DNA of 64,000 nt from Pseudarthrobacter sulfonivorans (GTDB taxonomy: Bacteria; Actinomycetota; Actinomycetes; Actinomycetales; Micrococcaceae), in the NCBI RefSeq assembly GCF_014712225.1, contig NZ_JACXBW010000003.1:248001-312000 (forward strand), in the 5' to 3' direction. The translations under genes and the position numbers were made by a program. The notes under the pieces are model-generated. The model was not told where the DNA came from. It ran no database searches and saw nothing but the letters and a program-made list of their open reading frames with translations. This document shows positions 1-12,882 of this stretch, one piece after another (position 1 is the first letter of the stretch; the number at the start of each line of letters is the position of its first letter).

Positions 1-400
1 TCCGCTACGGCCACCGCGGCATCAACCAGCCCGTGATGGACCGCCGCACCGGCAAGGTGGAGATCACTTCCCAGAACCACGGCTTCGCCGTGGACGCTCC
101 GCTCGACGGCGCCACCCAGGCCCCCGAGGAGCGTTACGGCCGGGTTGAGGTCAGCCACATCAGCCTGAACGACGACGTCGTGGAAGGCCTCGCGTGCCTG
201 GACATCCCGGCCTTCTCGGTCCAGTACCACCCGGAAGCCGCCGCCGGCCCGCACGACGCCGCCTACCTGTTCGACCGTTTCATCGACCTGATGGAAGGCA
301 CCCGGGACGGCCGGACGGCCAACCTTTCCAAGGAACCGGTGGATTCCGCACACCCCGCCGCACCGCAGAAGACTGACAACAAGACTGAGGACAAGAAGTA

Positions 401-401
<1 letters not shown>
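1..401 (+). CDS. carA: Carbamoyl-phosphate synthase small subunit, C-terminal part (cut by window edge)
   Basis: This is the C-terminal part of the glutamine amidotransferase subunit, which releases ammonia from glutamine for carbamoyl phosphate synthesis (arginine and UMP). The reading frame is open from base 3. The class I amidotransferase His/Glu pair is visible in YHPEAAAGP, within SVQYHPEAA about 65 codons before the end, after the conserved NHGFAVD segment. The tail after DLMEG is a charged, poorly conserved extension of about 33 residues. The stop overlaps the carB start by one base (TAATG), so the two subunits are probably translationally coupled. The N-terminal half, including the nucleophile Cys, lies outside the window. 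Confidence 0.95.
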
Positions 402-3731
<3,330 letters not shown>

Positions 3732-3739
<8 letters not shown>

Positions 3740-4604
3740 GTCCAGTTTCACACCGGCAGTCGCCGCCGGCCGGGAGTCCTTCGGCTCCCGGCTGGGGGCG
3801 GTCATGGCTGCCCGCGGCCCGCTGTGTGTGGGCATTGACCCGCACCCCGTGCTGCTGAAGAGCTGGGGACTGGACGACGACGCCGCCGGGCTGCGGCGGT
3901 TTTCGCTGACCGTCCTGGAGGCAGTGGGTTCGCTCGCTGCCGCGGTGAAGCCGCAGGTGGCGCTCTACGAGCGCCACGGCTCGGCCGGCCTGGCAGTGCT
4001 GGAGGAGCTTCTTGCGGTGGCACGGGACGAGTCAGTGCTCACCATCGCGGATGCCAAGCGGGGCGATATCGGTTCCACCATGGCTGCCTACGCGGACGCC
4101 TGGCTCCGGGACGGATCGGCGCTGGCCGCAGACTCGGTGACGCTTAGCCCTTACCTCGGCTTTGAGTCGCTCCGCCCGGCCCTGGATCTGGCGGCGGAGT
4201 ACGGGCGGGGCGTTTTTGTCCTCGCCCTGACCTCCAACCCGGAGGGGGCCTCCGTCCAGCACGTTGGCGGCACCGATTCGGTGGCGCGCCGGATCACCGA
4301 TGCCGCCGCAGCGGAGAATGGCCGGTACGAAGGGCCACTGGGCTCGGTGGGACTGGTAGTCGGCGCCACTGTGGGCTCAGCGCTGACCGACCTGCAGTTG
4401 GACCTGGCGGCCGTCCGCGGCCCCATCCTTGCCCCGGGGCTGGGCGCGCAGGGCGCAACCCCGGCCGACCTTCGCCGGACGTTCGGCGCGGCGTACCCGC
4501 AGGTGCTGGGCACCTCGAGCCGGGAAATCCTCGCTGCCGGTCCGGGTATCAAGGGGCTCCAGGGTGCGGCGCAGCGCACGCTGGACGGACTTCGCGAAAG
4601 TTAG
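3732..4604 (+). CDS. pyrF: Orotidine 5'-phosphate decarboxylase (actinobacterial type)
   Basis: The enzyme decarboxylates OMP to UMP, the last step of de novo UMP synthesis. The active-site lysine lies in [18 protein letters not shown] (near residue 100), the signature of the longer PyrF type found in actinobacteria. The phosphate-binding end is seen in [16 protein letters not shown] and [13 protein letters not shown]. Length is 290 residues. The GTG start lies inside the end of carB (8-base overlap), so it is probably translated by coupling with carB. Confidence 0.95.
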
Positions 4605-4695
4605 CCCGGCGGTTAGGCGGCTTCCAGCCTTTGCAGAGCCGGATAATGCGGGCGTCCATTGATTCACAGGGCACCAAAGGGTAGTTTCAGGACAA

Positions 4696-4718
4696 GTCCA
4701 ATGGCGGCCGCCATGGAC
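4696..4718. repeat. Palindrome upstream of mihF
   Basis: A perfect 14-base palindrome, ATGGCGGCCGCCAT (4701-4714), is flanked by GTCC and GGAC arms with one extra base on the left. It lies about 30 bases before the mihF start, between pyrF and mihF. It could be a protein-binding site or a hairpin in the mihF leader. There is no T-run, so it is not a typical terminator. Its function is unknown. Confidence 0.4.
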
Positions 4719-4747
4719 GCATCTGAAAATTTCCGGGGGTGTCCTCC

Positions 4748-5065
4748 ATGAGCCTGCGACCCTTATCCGCGTCAGAACGCGCTGATGCCCTGCAGAAGGC
4801 TGCCGCCGCCCGGGCAGCCCGGGCCGAGGTGAAGGAACGGCTCAAGAACGGCGAGACGTCGGCCGCGGACATCATCAGCTCGGCGGCCGAGGACGATGCC
4901 CTGGCGCGGATGCGGGTGGCTGAGCTGCTGGAGGCCCTGCCCGGCATCGGCAAAGTCAGGGCAGCGGCCATCATGGAACAGCTGGGAATCGCGGCTTCCC
5001 GGCGGGTCCGCGGCCTGGGCATCCACCAGCGCCAGGCGCTGGTAGATTTTATAGACGAGAAATAG
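4748..5065 (+). CDS. mihF: Integration host factor, actinobacterial type (mIHF)
   Basis: This is a small nucleoid-associated DNA-binding protein, unrelated to proteobacterial IHF and required for phage integration and nucleoid organisation in mycobacteria and Streptomyces. The C-terminal half carries the helix-two-turn-helix core (ELLEALPGIGKVRAAAIMEQLGI), close to the family pattern. I chose ATG 4748 because the GGGGG run ends 8 bases before it and the protein is then 105 residues, the usual mIHF length. The GTG at 4739 touches the same G run and is less likely. gmk follows directly, as is usual in actinobacteria. Confidence 0.93.
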   Translation: MSLRPLSASERADALQKAAAARAARAEVKERLKNGETSAADIISSAAEDDALARMRVAELLEALPGIGKVRAAAIMEQLGIAASRRVRGLGIHQRQALVDFIDEK

Positions 5066-5110
5066 GGCGAACCACTCTTCGTCTATCCATACACCGCCGC
5101 AAAGGAATAC

Positions 5111-5686
5111 GTGAGCAAGAAACCGGGACTGACAGTCCTCGCAGGTCCGACGGCTGTTGGCAAAGGCACCGTGTCCACCTACATCAGGGACAACTACCCC
5201 GAAGTCTGGCTTTCCGTTTCGGCCACCACGCGCGCTCCGCGCCCCGGTGAGCAGGACGGCGTCCACTATTTTTTCAAGTCCAAGGACGAGTTCGAAGCCC
5301 TCGTGGCCGCCGGCGAGCTCCTGGAGTGGGCCGTTGTCCATGGCCAGAACACCTACGGCACGCTCAAGAGCACCGTGAACCAGGCCATCGCGGACGGCAG
5401 GTCCGTGCTGCTGGAGATTGACCTGCAGGGTGCCCGCCAGGTCAAAGAAGCCGTTCCGGACGCCCAGTTCGTCTTCCTGGCGCCGCCCACCTGGGACGAA
5501 ATGGTGCGCCGACTGGTGGGCCGCGGCACGGAAAGCGCCGAGGAGCAGCAGCGACGCCTGGAAACCGCTAAACTGGAACTTGCCGCTGAACCGGAGTTTG
5601 ACCATACCGTCATTAATGATGACATTCGCCGGGCAGCGGACGAGCTTGTTTCACTCATGGGGCTGACCCCGCACCCGCACCAGTAA
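5111..5686 (+). CDS. gmk: Guanylate kinase
   Basis: The enzyme phosphorylates GMP to GDP with ATP. The P-loop reads GPTAVGKGT at residues 12-20, with Thr-Ala where most guanylate kinases have Ser-Gly/Ala; the catalytic Gly-Lys-Gly-Thr is intact. The GMP-binding segment [20 protein letters not shown] and the [13 protein letters not shown] segment are both present. Length is 191 residues. The GTG start has AAAGGA seven bases upstream. It sits between mihF and rpoZ, the common actinobacterial order. Confidence 0.96.
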   Translation: MSKKPGLTVLAGPTAVGKGTVSTYIRDNYPEVWLSVSATTRAPRPGEQDGVHYFFKSKDEFEALVAAGELLEWAVVHGQNTYGTLKSTVNQAIADGRSVLLEIDLQGARQVKEAVPDAQFVFLAPPTWDEMVRRLVGRGTESAEEQQRRLETAKLELAAEPEFDHTVINDDIRRAADELVSLMGLTPHPHQ

Positions 5687-5722
5687 CTGGTACCAGTTAG
5701 CCCGTTAGAATTTGGAGAATTC

Positions 5723-5983
5723 GTGTCCACGAACCTTGAAGGCATCATCAACCCGCCGATCGACGAACTGCTGAAGGCAGCTGATTCCAAGTACGGCCTG
5801 GTGATCTTCGGTGCCAAGCGTGCACGTCAGATCAACGCATACTACGCCCAGCTGCACGAGGGCCTGTTCGAATACGTCGGTCCCCTCGTCGACACCAAGC
5901 TGAACGAGAAGTCGCTGTCCATCGCCCTGCGCGAAATCAACGAAGGCAAGCTCGTTTCCACACCGATCGAAGCTGCAGAGTAA
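5723..5983 (+). CDS. rpoZ: DNA-directed RNA polymerase omega subunit
   Basis: This small RNA polymerase subunit clamps beta-prime and aids assembly. The 86 residues include the conserved omega segments [29 protein letters not shown] (residues 9-37) and [13 protein letters not shown] near the C-terminus. GTG start with GGAG six bases upstream. It lies 36 bases after gmk and 27 bases before coaBC, so probably in one transcript. Confidence 0.96.
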   Translation: MSTNLEGIINPPIDELLKAADSKYGLVIFGAKRARQINAYYAQLHEGLFEYVGPLVDTKLNEKSLSIALREINEGKLVSTPIEAAE

Positions 5984-6010
5984 TTAAGACAGCCTGTTGA
6001 CGGAGGTCAC

Positions 6011-7258
6011 GTGCGCATAGTCCTCGGAGTCGGGGGAGGGATTGCGGCCTACAAGGTCGCATCGCTCCTCCGGCTTTTTACTGAAGCCGGGCACAACGTC
6101 ACGGTGATCCCCACCGAGGCGGCCACCCGCTTTGTGGGTGTGGCCACCTGGGAGGCCCTTTCCGGCAACCCGGTCAGCAACAGCGTCTTCGACGACGTCC
6201 ACCAGGTCAACCACGTCAGGCTGGGCCATGAGGCGGACCTGATCGTGGTGGCGCCGGCGACGGCAGACCTGCTGGCCCGCGCGGCTACGGGACAGGCCAG
6301 CGACCTCCTCACCAACACGCTGCTGATGGCCCGCGGACCCGTCCTTTTCGCCCCGGCCATGCATACGGAGATGTGGCAGCACGCAGCCACCCGCGCCAAC
6401 GTTGAGACGCTGCGCAGCAGGGGCGTCGCCGTGCTCGAACCGGCAAGTGGCCGGCTCACCGGCGCCGACTCCGGCCCGGGCCGCCTGCCCGAGCCCGAAG
6501 CCATCTTCGACGCCGCCTTGGCCCTCGCGCAGGGCCAGTCCGATTACCAGCTTCCGCTGGCCGGCCGGACGGTGACCATCAGCGCCGGCGGCACCAGGGA
6601 ACCCCTGGATCCCGTCCGGTTCCTTGGCAACCGGTCCTCCGGAAAACAGGGCGTCGCGCTGGCCGTGGCGGCCCGCAACGCCGGCGCCACGGTGCGGCTC
6701 ATTGCCGCCCACATGGACGTCCCCGCCCCGGCCGGCGTCGATGTGGTGACCGTCGAAACTGCATTGCAATTGCGGGAAGCGGCCCTTGCGGCGGCAGCCG
6801 ATTCCGACGTCGTCATCATGGCAGCCGCAGTGGCTGACTTCCGCCCCGCGGAGATTTCCGGAACGAAAATCAAAAAACGCGACGACACGGCGGACCCGGT
6901 CATCACGCTGGTCCGCAACCCGGACATCCTGCAGGAGCTGGTGGAGGCCCGGAACGCACCGGAAAACCGGGTTGACCGCGGAAACCAGCTGATTGTGGGC
7001 TTTGCGGCCGAAACAGGCGATGGCCAGGGAGACGTGCTGGCCTACGCCGGGGCGAAGCTCAAGCGCAAGGGCTGCGACCTCCTGGTGGTCAACCACGTGG
7101 GAACGGACAAGGTCTTTGGGCAGGACACCAACTCGGTAGTCATCCTGGCCCGCTCCGGCGCCGAACCACAACTGGCGGCCGGCTCCAAGACTGAGGTTTC
7201 GGCCGCCGTGATCACGCGGGTCGGCCAGGAGCTGAACCACGTTTCACCCCGCGCCTGA
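6011..7258 (+). CDS. coaBC: Bifunctional phosphopantothenoylcysteine decarboxylase / phosphopantothenate-cysteine ligase
   Basis: This enzyme performs two steps of coenzyme A synthesis: it joins cysteine to 4'-phosphopantothenate (CoaB) and decarboxylates the product (CoaC, FMN-dependent). The N-terminal flavoprotein half starts VLGVGGGIAAYKVASLLR and holds the PAMHTEMW motif near residue 115. The CoaB half starts near residue 185 with TVTISAGGTREPLDPVRFLGN and contains KIKKRDD (near 290), the CTP-binding lysine loop. Length of 415 residues is normal. GTG start with GGAGG upstream. Confidence 0.96.
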   Translation: MRIVLGVGGGIAAYKVASLLRLFTEAGHNVTVIPTEAATRFVGVATWEALSGNPVSNSVFDDVHQVNHVRLGHEADLIVVAPATADLLARAATGQASDLLTNTLLMARGPVLFAPAMHTEMWQHAATRANVETLRSRGVAVLEPASGRLTGADSGPGRLPEPEAIFDAALALAQGQSDYQLPLAGRTVTISAGGTREPLDPVRFLGNRSSGKQGVALAVAARNAGATVRLIAAHMDVPAPAGVDVVTVETALQLREAALAAAADSDVVIMAAAVADFRPAEISGTKIKKRDDTADPVITLVRNPDILQELVEARNAPENRVDRGNQLIVGFAAETGDGQGDVLAYAGAKLKRKGCDLLVVNHVGTDKVFGQDTNSVVILARSGAEPQLAAGSKTEVSAAVITRVGQELNHVSPRA

Positions 7259-7337
7259 CCGAACAGCCGAACCACGTTTCCTTAGTACGGGGACACACGC
7301 GGCCGGACGTCCGATTCCCAACCAGTAAGGTAGTTGA

Positions 7338-8573
7338 GTGACTTTACCGCTGCACATTCCCCACACCCACGGGGCCACGCCCTCCGCACTCCGGCTCTTC
7401 ACGTCCGAGTCCGTCACTGAAGGCCACCCGGACAAAATCTGCGACCAGATCAGTGACGCCATCCTGGACGCGCTGCTCGCCGTCGATCCGGAGTCACGCG
7501 TCGCCGTGGAGACCATGGCCACTACAGGCCTGGTCCACGTTGCCGGTGAGGTCACCACCGACGCCTACGTCGAAATCCCGCAGATCGTCCGTGAGACCAT
7601 CCTGGGGATCGGCTACGACTCATCGGCCAACGGCTTCGACGGCGCCCGGTGCGGCGTGTCAGTGTCCATCGGCCAGCAGTCCAACGACATTGCCGGCGGT
7701 GTCTTCAACTCGCTGGAAGCCCGCGAAGGCCGCCAGGAGGACGACTACGACCTCCAGGGTGCCGGTGACCAGGGCCTGATGTTCGGCTACGCGAGCGACG
7801 AAACCCCGTCCTACATGCCGACGCCGATCTGGCTGGCGCACCGCCTCTCCGAACGCCTCACCGAAGTGCGCAAGTCCGGTGAACTGTCCTACCTCCGTCC
7901 CGACGGCAAGACCCAGGTCACCGTGGGCTACGACAAAGACGTGCCGGTTTCCGTGGAGACCGTGGTCATTTCGAGCCAGCACGCTGAAGGAACCAGCCTG
8001 GACCGGCTGCGCGCCGATCTCGCGTCCTTCGTCATTGCCCCGGTGCTGGCAGCCGCCAACCTGGACATCTCCCGTGCCGCAAACATCCTCAACCCGGCCG
8101 GCGAGTTCGTCATCGGCGGACCCGTGGGCGATGCCGGCCTGACCGGCCGCAAGATCATCGTGGACACTTACGGCGGCATGGCCCGCCACGGCGGCGGTGC
8201 CTTCTCAGGCAAGGACCCGTCCAAGGTGGACCGCTCCGCGGCCTACGCCATGCGGTGGGTTGCGAAGAACGTGGTGGCTGCGGGTCTCGCCAAGCGCGCC
8301 GAGATCCAGATCGCCTACGCCATCGGCCAGGCCCGTCCCGTGGGCACCTACGTGGAAACCTTCGGCACGGAAACCGTGGACCCGGCCCGGATCAGCGCCG
8401 CCATCGCCGAGATCTTCGACCTCCGCCCGCGTGCCATCATCGATGCCCTGGACCTTAAGCGGCCCATCTACGCCAAGACTGCAGCGCACGGGCACTTCGG
8501 CCGCGACGACCCCGATTTCACGTGGGAGCGGCTGGACCGCGTGGACGACCTGAAGGCCTTCTTCAACGCGTAG
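7338..8573 (+). CDS. metK: S-adenosylmethionine synthetase
   Basis: The enzyme makes SAM from methionine and ATP. Family signatures are in order: [20 protein letters not shown] near residue 30, [12 protein letters not shown] near 140 and [19 protein letters not shown] near 285. Length is 411 residues. The GTG start has no good ribosome-binding site, but a TAAGGT hexamer (TAnnnT type, 7326-7331) ends six bases before it, which would fit a leaderless mRNA. The 79-base gap after coaBC is too short for a known SAM riboswitch and I see none. Confidence 0.96.
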   Translation: MTLPLHIPHTHGATPSALRLFTSESVTEGHPDKICDQISDAILDALLAVDPESRVAVETMATTGLVHVAGEVTTDAYVEIPQIVRETILGIGYDSSANGFDGARCGVSVSIGQQSNDIAGGVFNSLEAREGRQEDDYDLQGAGDQGLMFGYASDETPSYMPTPIWLAHRLSERLTEVRKSGELSYLRPDGKTQVTVGYDKDVPVSVETVVISSQHAEGTSLDRLRADLASFVIAPVLAAANLDISRAANILNPAGEFVIGGPVGDAGLTGRKIIVDTYGGMARHGGGAFSGKDPSKVDRSAAYAMRWVAKNVVAAGLAKRAEIQIAYAIGQARPVGTYVETFGTETVDPARISAAIAEIFDLRPRAIIDALDLKRPIYAKTAAHGHFGRDDPDFTWERLDRVDDLKAFFNA

Positions 8574-8661
8574 CCGGCCGTCAACGCCCAGCCAATCACT
8601 TGACCCGGCTGAAAATGTCGGAGCCAGGTGCTTGGCTGGTCTGTGAAAGGGGGTGGCCGCC

Positions 8662-10842
8662 ATGGGAATGCCTGATACGGTCCACACCGGGCCCGGTTCC
8701 ATACAGCCGTCCCTGCTCCAAGGTTTTCCGGCCCGCCCACCTCAGGCCGGGCCCCCGCTGGCAGCCCAGCTCCCGGTGGCACGGGTGCTGGTCGAGTCAT
8801 CACTGCCGCACCTTGACCGGCCCTTTGACTACAGTGTGCCGGCAGAACTGGATGAGGCGGCGCAGGCAGGCGTCCGGGTCAAAGTCCGTTTCAACGGCCA
8901 GGAACTGAGCGGGTTCATTATTGAACGCACCGCAGAGTCCGACGCCGGCCACACCCTGGTGCCCCTGCACAAGGTGATCTCCCCGGTCGCCGTCCTTTCA
9001 CCCGCCGTGCGGGAGCTCGTATCCGCCGTCGCCGCCCGGTACGCGGGAACTGTCAGCGACGTGCTGCGGGTGGCAGTTCCGCCGCGCATGGCACGGCTGG
9101 AGAAGGATTTCCTTGCTGCTGCTGTGCCGGAAGAGGCCGTGCCGGGAGACGCCGTACCGCCGCCTGGCCCGGCACCAGCCGCACCGGACACCCCTGCAAC
9201 GTCGGGGGACGCCGCCGTCGTGGCTGGTTCCCAAGGAGGGAGCGGCTGGGTGGGCTACCGCAACGGTCCCGCCTTTGTCCGCCACCTGCAGGAGGGCGGA
9301 TCCCCGCGGGCGGTCTTCAGCCCCCTCCAGGGCTTTGGTCCCGCTGCGTGGCCGCAGCTGATTGCTGAGGCGGTGGCCGCCGTCCGCGCCTCCGGCCGCG
9401 GGGCCTTAGTGGTGGTGCCCGACTACCGCGACCTCAATCAGCTGGAACAGGCACTGCTCAAGCTGCTGCCGGCGGATGACATCGCCCGGCTGACGGCAGA
9501 TGACGGACCCACGCCCCGCTACCGTAATTTTTTGCGCCTCCTGGCCGGATCCGCGCGGGTGGCCATTGGTACGCGGTCCGCTGCCTTCGCTCCCGTTCAG
9601 GACCTCGGCCTTGTGGCCTGCTGGGATGACGGCAACGACCTCCACATCGAACAGCGTGCCCCCTACGCCCATGCCCGTGAGGTGCTGCTGCTGCGTGCGG
9701 ACCAGGACGGCACGGCCTGCCTGATGGCGGGCCACGCGAGGAGTACGGAATTGCAGCGGCTGGTGGAGGCGGGCTGGGCCATGCCGGTTGAGGCCGAGCG
9801 GACGTTTGTCCGGCGGACGGTTCCACGCGTCCTGAATACCGCCGACAGCTTTGAACAGGAACGTGACCCGCTCGCCCTGGTGGCGCGGCTTCCGGGCGCC
9901 GCGTGGCGGGCGGCCAAGGAAGGGCTGGAGCGCGGGCCGGTGCTGGTTCAGGTGGCAAGGGCCGGCTATGCGCCGTCACTGGTGTGCGAGACGTGCCGCG
10001 AGCCGTCGCGCTGCCAGTCCTGTCAAGGGCCGCTGGCCCTGGCGGGAGCCAGCGGCAGCTCGGCGATTCCGCAATGCCGCTGGTGCTCGACGCCGGCCCC
10101 CGACTGGCAGTGTGTCCACTGCTCGGGGCGGAAGCTTCGCAAAGGTGCCACCGGAGTCCTGCGGACAGCGGAGGAACTGGGCCGGGCGTTTCCCGGCAAG
10201 GCTGTCATCACGTCCTCCGGCGACCATGTCAAGGCTGAAGTGGGCGGCGCGCATGCCCTGGTGGTAGCCACCATCGGGGCTGAGCCCGTCGCCGAAGGCG
10301 GCTACGCCGCTGCGTTGCTGCTCGACGGCGACTCGCTGCTGCGCCGGGAAAACCTTCGGGCCGGGGAGGACACCGTACGCCGCTGGTTCAATGCCGCGGC
10401 GCTGGTGCGTCCCGCGTCCGACGGCGGCCTGGTGGTCATCACCGCGACGGAGAGCGTTGCCGTTGGCGCCCTGCTGCGGTGGGACCCGGCCGGGTACGCC
10501 AGGCGGGAGCTGGAACTCCGCATGGAACTCCAGCTGCCCCCGGCTGTCCGGATTGCGTCGGTAACCGGCCCCCGGACCGCCGTCGTTCATTTCACCGCAG
10601 CGGTGGAGGCTGCGCTGACGACGTCCGGCTTAACGCTGCGGACCGCAGGTCCGGCCCCGGTGGTGCTTACCGGCTCTGCGGCCGCCCAACGCGCCGGGGA
10701 GGATGTCCGGACCTTGCTGTTCTTCCCCTACGGGCAAGCCGGCGCCGTGACCAGGGTGTTGCGGTCAACGAAGGCTGCCGCTGCCGCCAAGCGGAGCGGG
10801 GAACCGGTGCAGGTCAGGCTCGATGGCGTGGACGTCCTGTAG
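8662..10842 (+). CDS. priA: PriA-like primosomal protein N', helicase motifs lost
   Basis: PriA restarts stalled replication forks. This one follows the actinobacterial pattern. The N-terminal DNA-binding domain (VLVESSLPHLDRPFDYSVP near residue 35) and the zinc-binding cysteines (CETCREPSRCQSC, CRWC, CVHC, near 440-500) are present. The Walker A position reads AVFSPLQGFGPAAW, without GKT, and the DEEH box reads WDDGND. It should therefore not hydrolyse ATP and is unlikely to be a helicase; it may act by binding forks. I chose ATG 8662 because AAAGGGGG lies eight bases upstream; GTG 8653 touches that run. Length is 726 residues. Confidence 0.88.
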   Translation: MGMPDTVHTGPGSIQPSLLQGFPARPPQAGPPLAAQLPVARVLVESSLPHLDRPFDYSVPAELDEAAQAGVRVKVRFNGQELSGFIIERTAESDAGHTLVPLHKVISPVAVLSPAVRELVSAVAARYAGTVSDVLRVAVPPRMARLEKDFLAAAVPEEAVPGDAVPPPGPAPAAPDTPATSGDAAVVAGSQGGSGWVGYRNGPAFVRHLQEGGSPRAVFSPLQGFGPAAWPQLIAEAVAAVRASGRGALVVVPDYRDLNQLEQALLKLLPADDIARLTADDGPTPRYRNFLRLLAGSARVAIGTRSAAFAPVQDLGLVACWDDGNDLHIEQRAPYAHAREVLLLRADQDGTACLMAGHARSTELQRLVEAGWAMPVEAERTFVRRTVPRVLNTADSFEQERDPLALVARLPGAAWRAAKEGLERGPVLVQVARAGYAPSLVCETCREPSRCQSCQGPLALAGASGSSAIPQCRWCSTPAPDWQCVHCSGRKLRKGATGVLRTAEELGRAFPGKAVITSSGDHVKAEVGGAHALVVATIGAEPVAEGGYAAALLLDGDSLLRRENLRAGEDTVRRWFNAAALVRPASDGGLVVITATESVAVGALLRWDPAGYARRELELRMELQLPPAVRIASVTGPRTAVVHFTAAVEAALTTSGLTLRTAGPAPVVLTGSAAAQRAGEDVRTLLFFPYGQAGAVTRVLRSTKAAAAAKRSGEPVQVRLDGVDVL

Positions 10843-10853
10843 GCGGGGGCGGT

Positions 10854-11945
10854 CTACCGGCGGCGCTTCCGTCCGGAGCGGGCGGCCACAATGTCGTGGG
10901 CTACGTCCACCAGCTCCCGGGCGGACTCGTCCCAGCTGAATTCCGCCGCACGGGCCACGGAGCGGCGCGAAACGTCCTGCCAGTGAGCGTCGTCCCGCAA
11001 TTTTTGCACAGCCGCGGCGAATTCGGTGGCGGAGTCGGCGTCAACATACGAGGCGGCGTGGCCGCCCACTTCCCGGAAAATCGGAATGTCGCTGGCAACC
11101 ACCGGCGTGCCCAGGGACATGGCTTCCACCAGCGGCAGCCCGTACCCTTCGGCACGGGAGAGGCTTACCAATGCGGTGGCGCGTCTGAGCAGGACGGCGT
11201 ATTCGTCATCAGTGACGCCATTGTGGAAGACCACCTTGGCCCCGGCGGGGACCATGATCTCCAGCTCGGCACGCCGTTCCGGGGTGATCCTGCTCAGCAG
11301 ATGCAGCGTGAAGTCGGGCAGCCCGGACATCCCGGCAACCAGGGTCTCCACGTTTTTGTAAGGCATGAACGAACCCATGTAGACCAGCGCATGGTCCGAC
11401 CCCGCAGCAGGGTCCCGCGGTTCCTGGGCCGGCTGCGGTGCGTTGCTGATAATCCGCACGGGCCGGCTGGTCAGCCGGTACTTGGCCATCAGCGCTTCCG
11501 TGGTCCTGCTGATGGTGGCCACGATGTCCGCACGGTTCAAAAGGAGCCGCTGCGGCCAGAAGGCCTTGTGGTACATGCGCCACAGGATGCGCACCGGCGC
11601 CGGCAGGAATCCCGGCGGCGCGGGGTGCTCGTAATAGATCAGGTCGTGCAGGGTCAGGACCAGGCCATAGTTGCGTCCCCAGCTGCCCATGGTCTGCATC
11701 GGGCAGACCACCACATCCGCGCCGAGCGGGTTGATCCTGCGGGCCACAAAAAGCTCCGCCGGGGATAGGGGGCTGTTGATCACCGTGTAGGGAACATCCG
11801 GGAGCAGGGCAAGTTGCCGCGTATCGCTGATCAGCATCGAGACGTCGGCGATCTTGGCGGTCGCTGCGATCAGGCTCGCGCCATAGCGGCTGATGCCGTC
11901 GTGGTGGTCGTTCCTGGTGAACCGGGCATCGATGACAATCTTCAC
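10854..11945 (-). CDS. Glycosyltransferase, GT4-type
   Basis: A retaining GT-B fold glycosyltransferase that probably moves a sugar from a nucleotide or lipid donor to an unknown acceptor. The N-terminus (MKIVIDARFT..DGISRYGASL) is typical of mannosyltransferases such as MtfA/B. The C-terminal domain carries the E-x7-E motif in EGYGLPLVEAMSLGTPVVASD (near residue 265). There are 363 residues, no membrane segment and no signal peptide, so it acts in the cytoplasm. It overlaps the upstream hydrolase gene by four bases and is the last gene of a four-gene leftward cluster. The acceptor cannot be told from sequence. Confidence 0.85.
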   Translation of the reverse strand: MKIVIDARFTRNDHHDGISRYGASLIAATAKIADVSMLISDTRQLALLPDVPYTVINSPLSPAELFVARRINPLGADVVVCPMQTMGSWGRNYGLVLTLHDLIYYEHPAPPGFLPAPVRILWRMYHKAFWPQRLLLNRADIVATISRTTEALMAKYRLTSRPVRIISNAPQPAQEPRDPAAGSDHALVYMGSFMPYKNVETLVAGMSGLPDFTLHLLSRITPERRAELEIMVPAGAKVVFHNGVTDDEYAVLLRRATALVSLSRAEGYGLPLVEAMSLGTPVVASDIPIFREVGGHAASYVDADSATEFAAAVQKLRDDAHWQDVSRRSVARAAEFSWDESARELVDVAHDIVAARSGRKRRR

Positions 11946-12871
11946 GCGGGGTGGTCCTTAAGGAAGCTGCGGATGAAACCGGCGGCCGGCTCGGGCGTTT
12001 CGTAGTGGATGAGGTGGCCGACGCCGGGAATGACTTTGAGCTCCCCGTCCGGCAGGAGCGCGGCGAGGTGGTGCTGGTCCGGCAGCGCGGCGATTTCGTC
12101 CTTTTCGCCGGCCACGAGCAGCACCGGCAGTGTCAGCTTCCCGGCCACCTCCGCAACATGGGCGCTGACTGACGCAGTGAATGACTGCAGGAGGCTTTCC
12201 CGGTCGGCGAATGCACTGAAGTAGGCGTGGTGCTGGCCGTGGATGAAGCGGCGCAGGTCCCGGTTGCCGGTCTTGGCCATGGCTTCGCTCATGACCCGGA
12301 CGATCACCGGGTTGCGCAGCAGTGCGAGGCCCAGCCGGCGGGGGAGACGCGCGGACAGCCGGTAATAGAGGACGGCCAGCCTGGTCATGATGCCCTTGGG
12401 GCCTTCCAGGGCGGGCGAGGCGATGGGATTGACGAGGATCAGCGGCGTGACCTTCCCGGGATGCGCGGCAACAAAATGGGACGCGATGATCGAGCCGAAG
12501 GAGTGTCCCAGCAGTACGGTGTCCGGGCCCAGATCCAGCGCAGCCATGAAGGAGCTGATGAAGGCGCCGTACTGTTCCACCGAATGCTCTCCTGCCACGA
12601 ACGCGGCGGAGCTGCCGAAGCCGGGGAGGTCAGGCATGATGATCCGCATTTCCGACAGCTGGTCGGCTACGCGGAGCAGGCCGTGGTGGTCGCCACGGAA
12701 CCCGTGGATGACCAGGATGGTGCGGGTTTCGGCAGTGGCCTGGACGGGTTCATACGTCCAGTACGCCACGGCGCTGCCGTCGAGTTCGACGTCTGCGGCT
12801 TGCGTGCGGGCCGCCAGCCCGGCGCTGAAGTAGGACGGCGCGGCGGATGACTGGTGGGCGGTGGTTTTCAT
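11942..12871 (-). CDS. Alpha/beta hydrolase
   Basis: Alpha/beta-hydrolase fold enzyme of 309 residues, substrate unknown. The oxyanion segment is VIHGFRGDHHGL (near residue 55), the nucleophile elbow GHSFGS (near 122), the acid VAGEKDE (near 255) and the histidine GVGHLIHYE (near 285), so the catalytic triad is complete. It lacks a signal peptide. It starts 11 bases after the aldo/keto reductase gene and overlaps the glycosyltransferase start, which suggests co-translation. Coupling to a glycosyltransferase hints at lipid or glycolipid work, but that is inference. Confidence 0.85.
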   Translation of the reverse strand: MKTTAHQSSAAPSYFSAGLAARTQAADVELDGSAVAYWTYEPVQATAETRTILVIHGFRGDHHGLLRVADQLSEMRIIMPDLPGFGSSAAFVAGEHSVEQYGAFISSFMAALDLGPDTVLLGHSFGSIIASHFVAAHPGKVTPLILVNPIASPALEGPKGIMTRLAVLYYRLSARLPRRLGLALLRNPVIVRVMSEAMAKTGNRDLRRFIHGQHHAYFSAFADRESLLQSFTASVSAHVAEVAGKLTLPVLLVAGEKDEIAALPDQHHLAALLPDGELKVIPGVGHLIHYETPEPAAGFIRSFLKDHPA

Positions 12872-12882
12872 GGATCCCGGTC

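Noticed and set aside
7259..7337. SAM riboswitch upstream of metK
   Set aside because: The gap is only 79 bases and shows no multi-stem structure of a known SAM riboswitch.
10479..11768. A 429-codon plus-strand frame opposite the glycosyltransferase
   Set aside because: Shadow frame; the minus strand encodes a protein with an intact E-x7-E motif.
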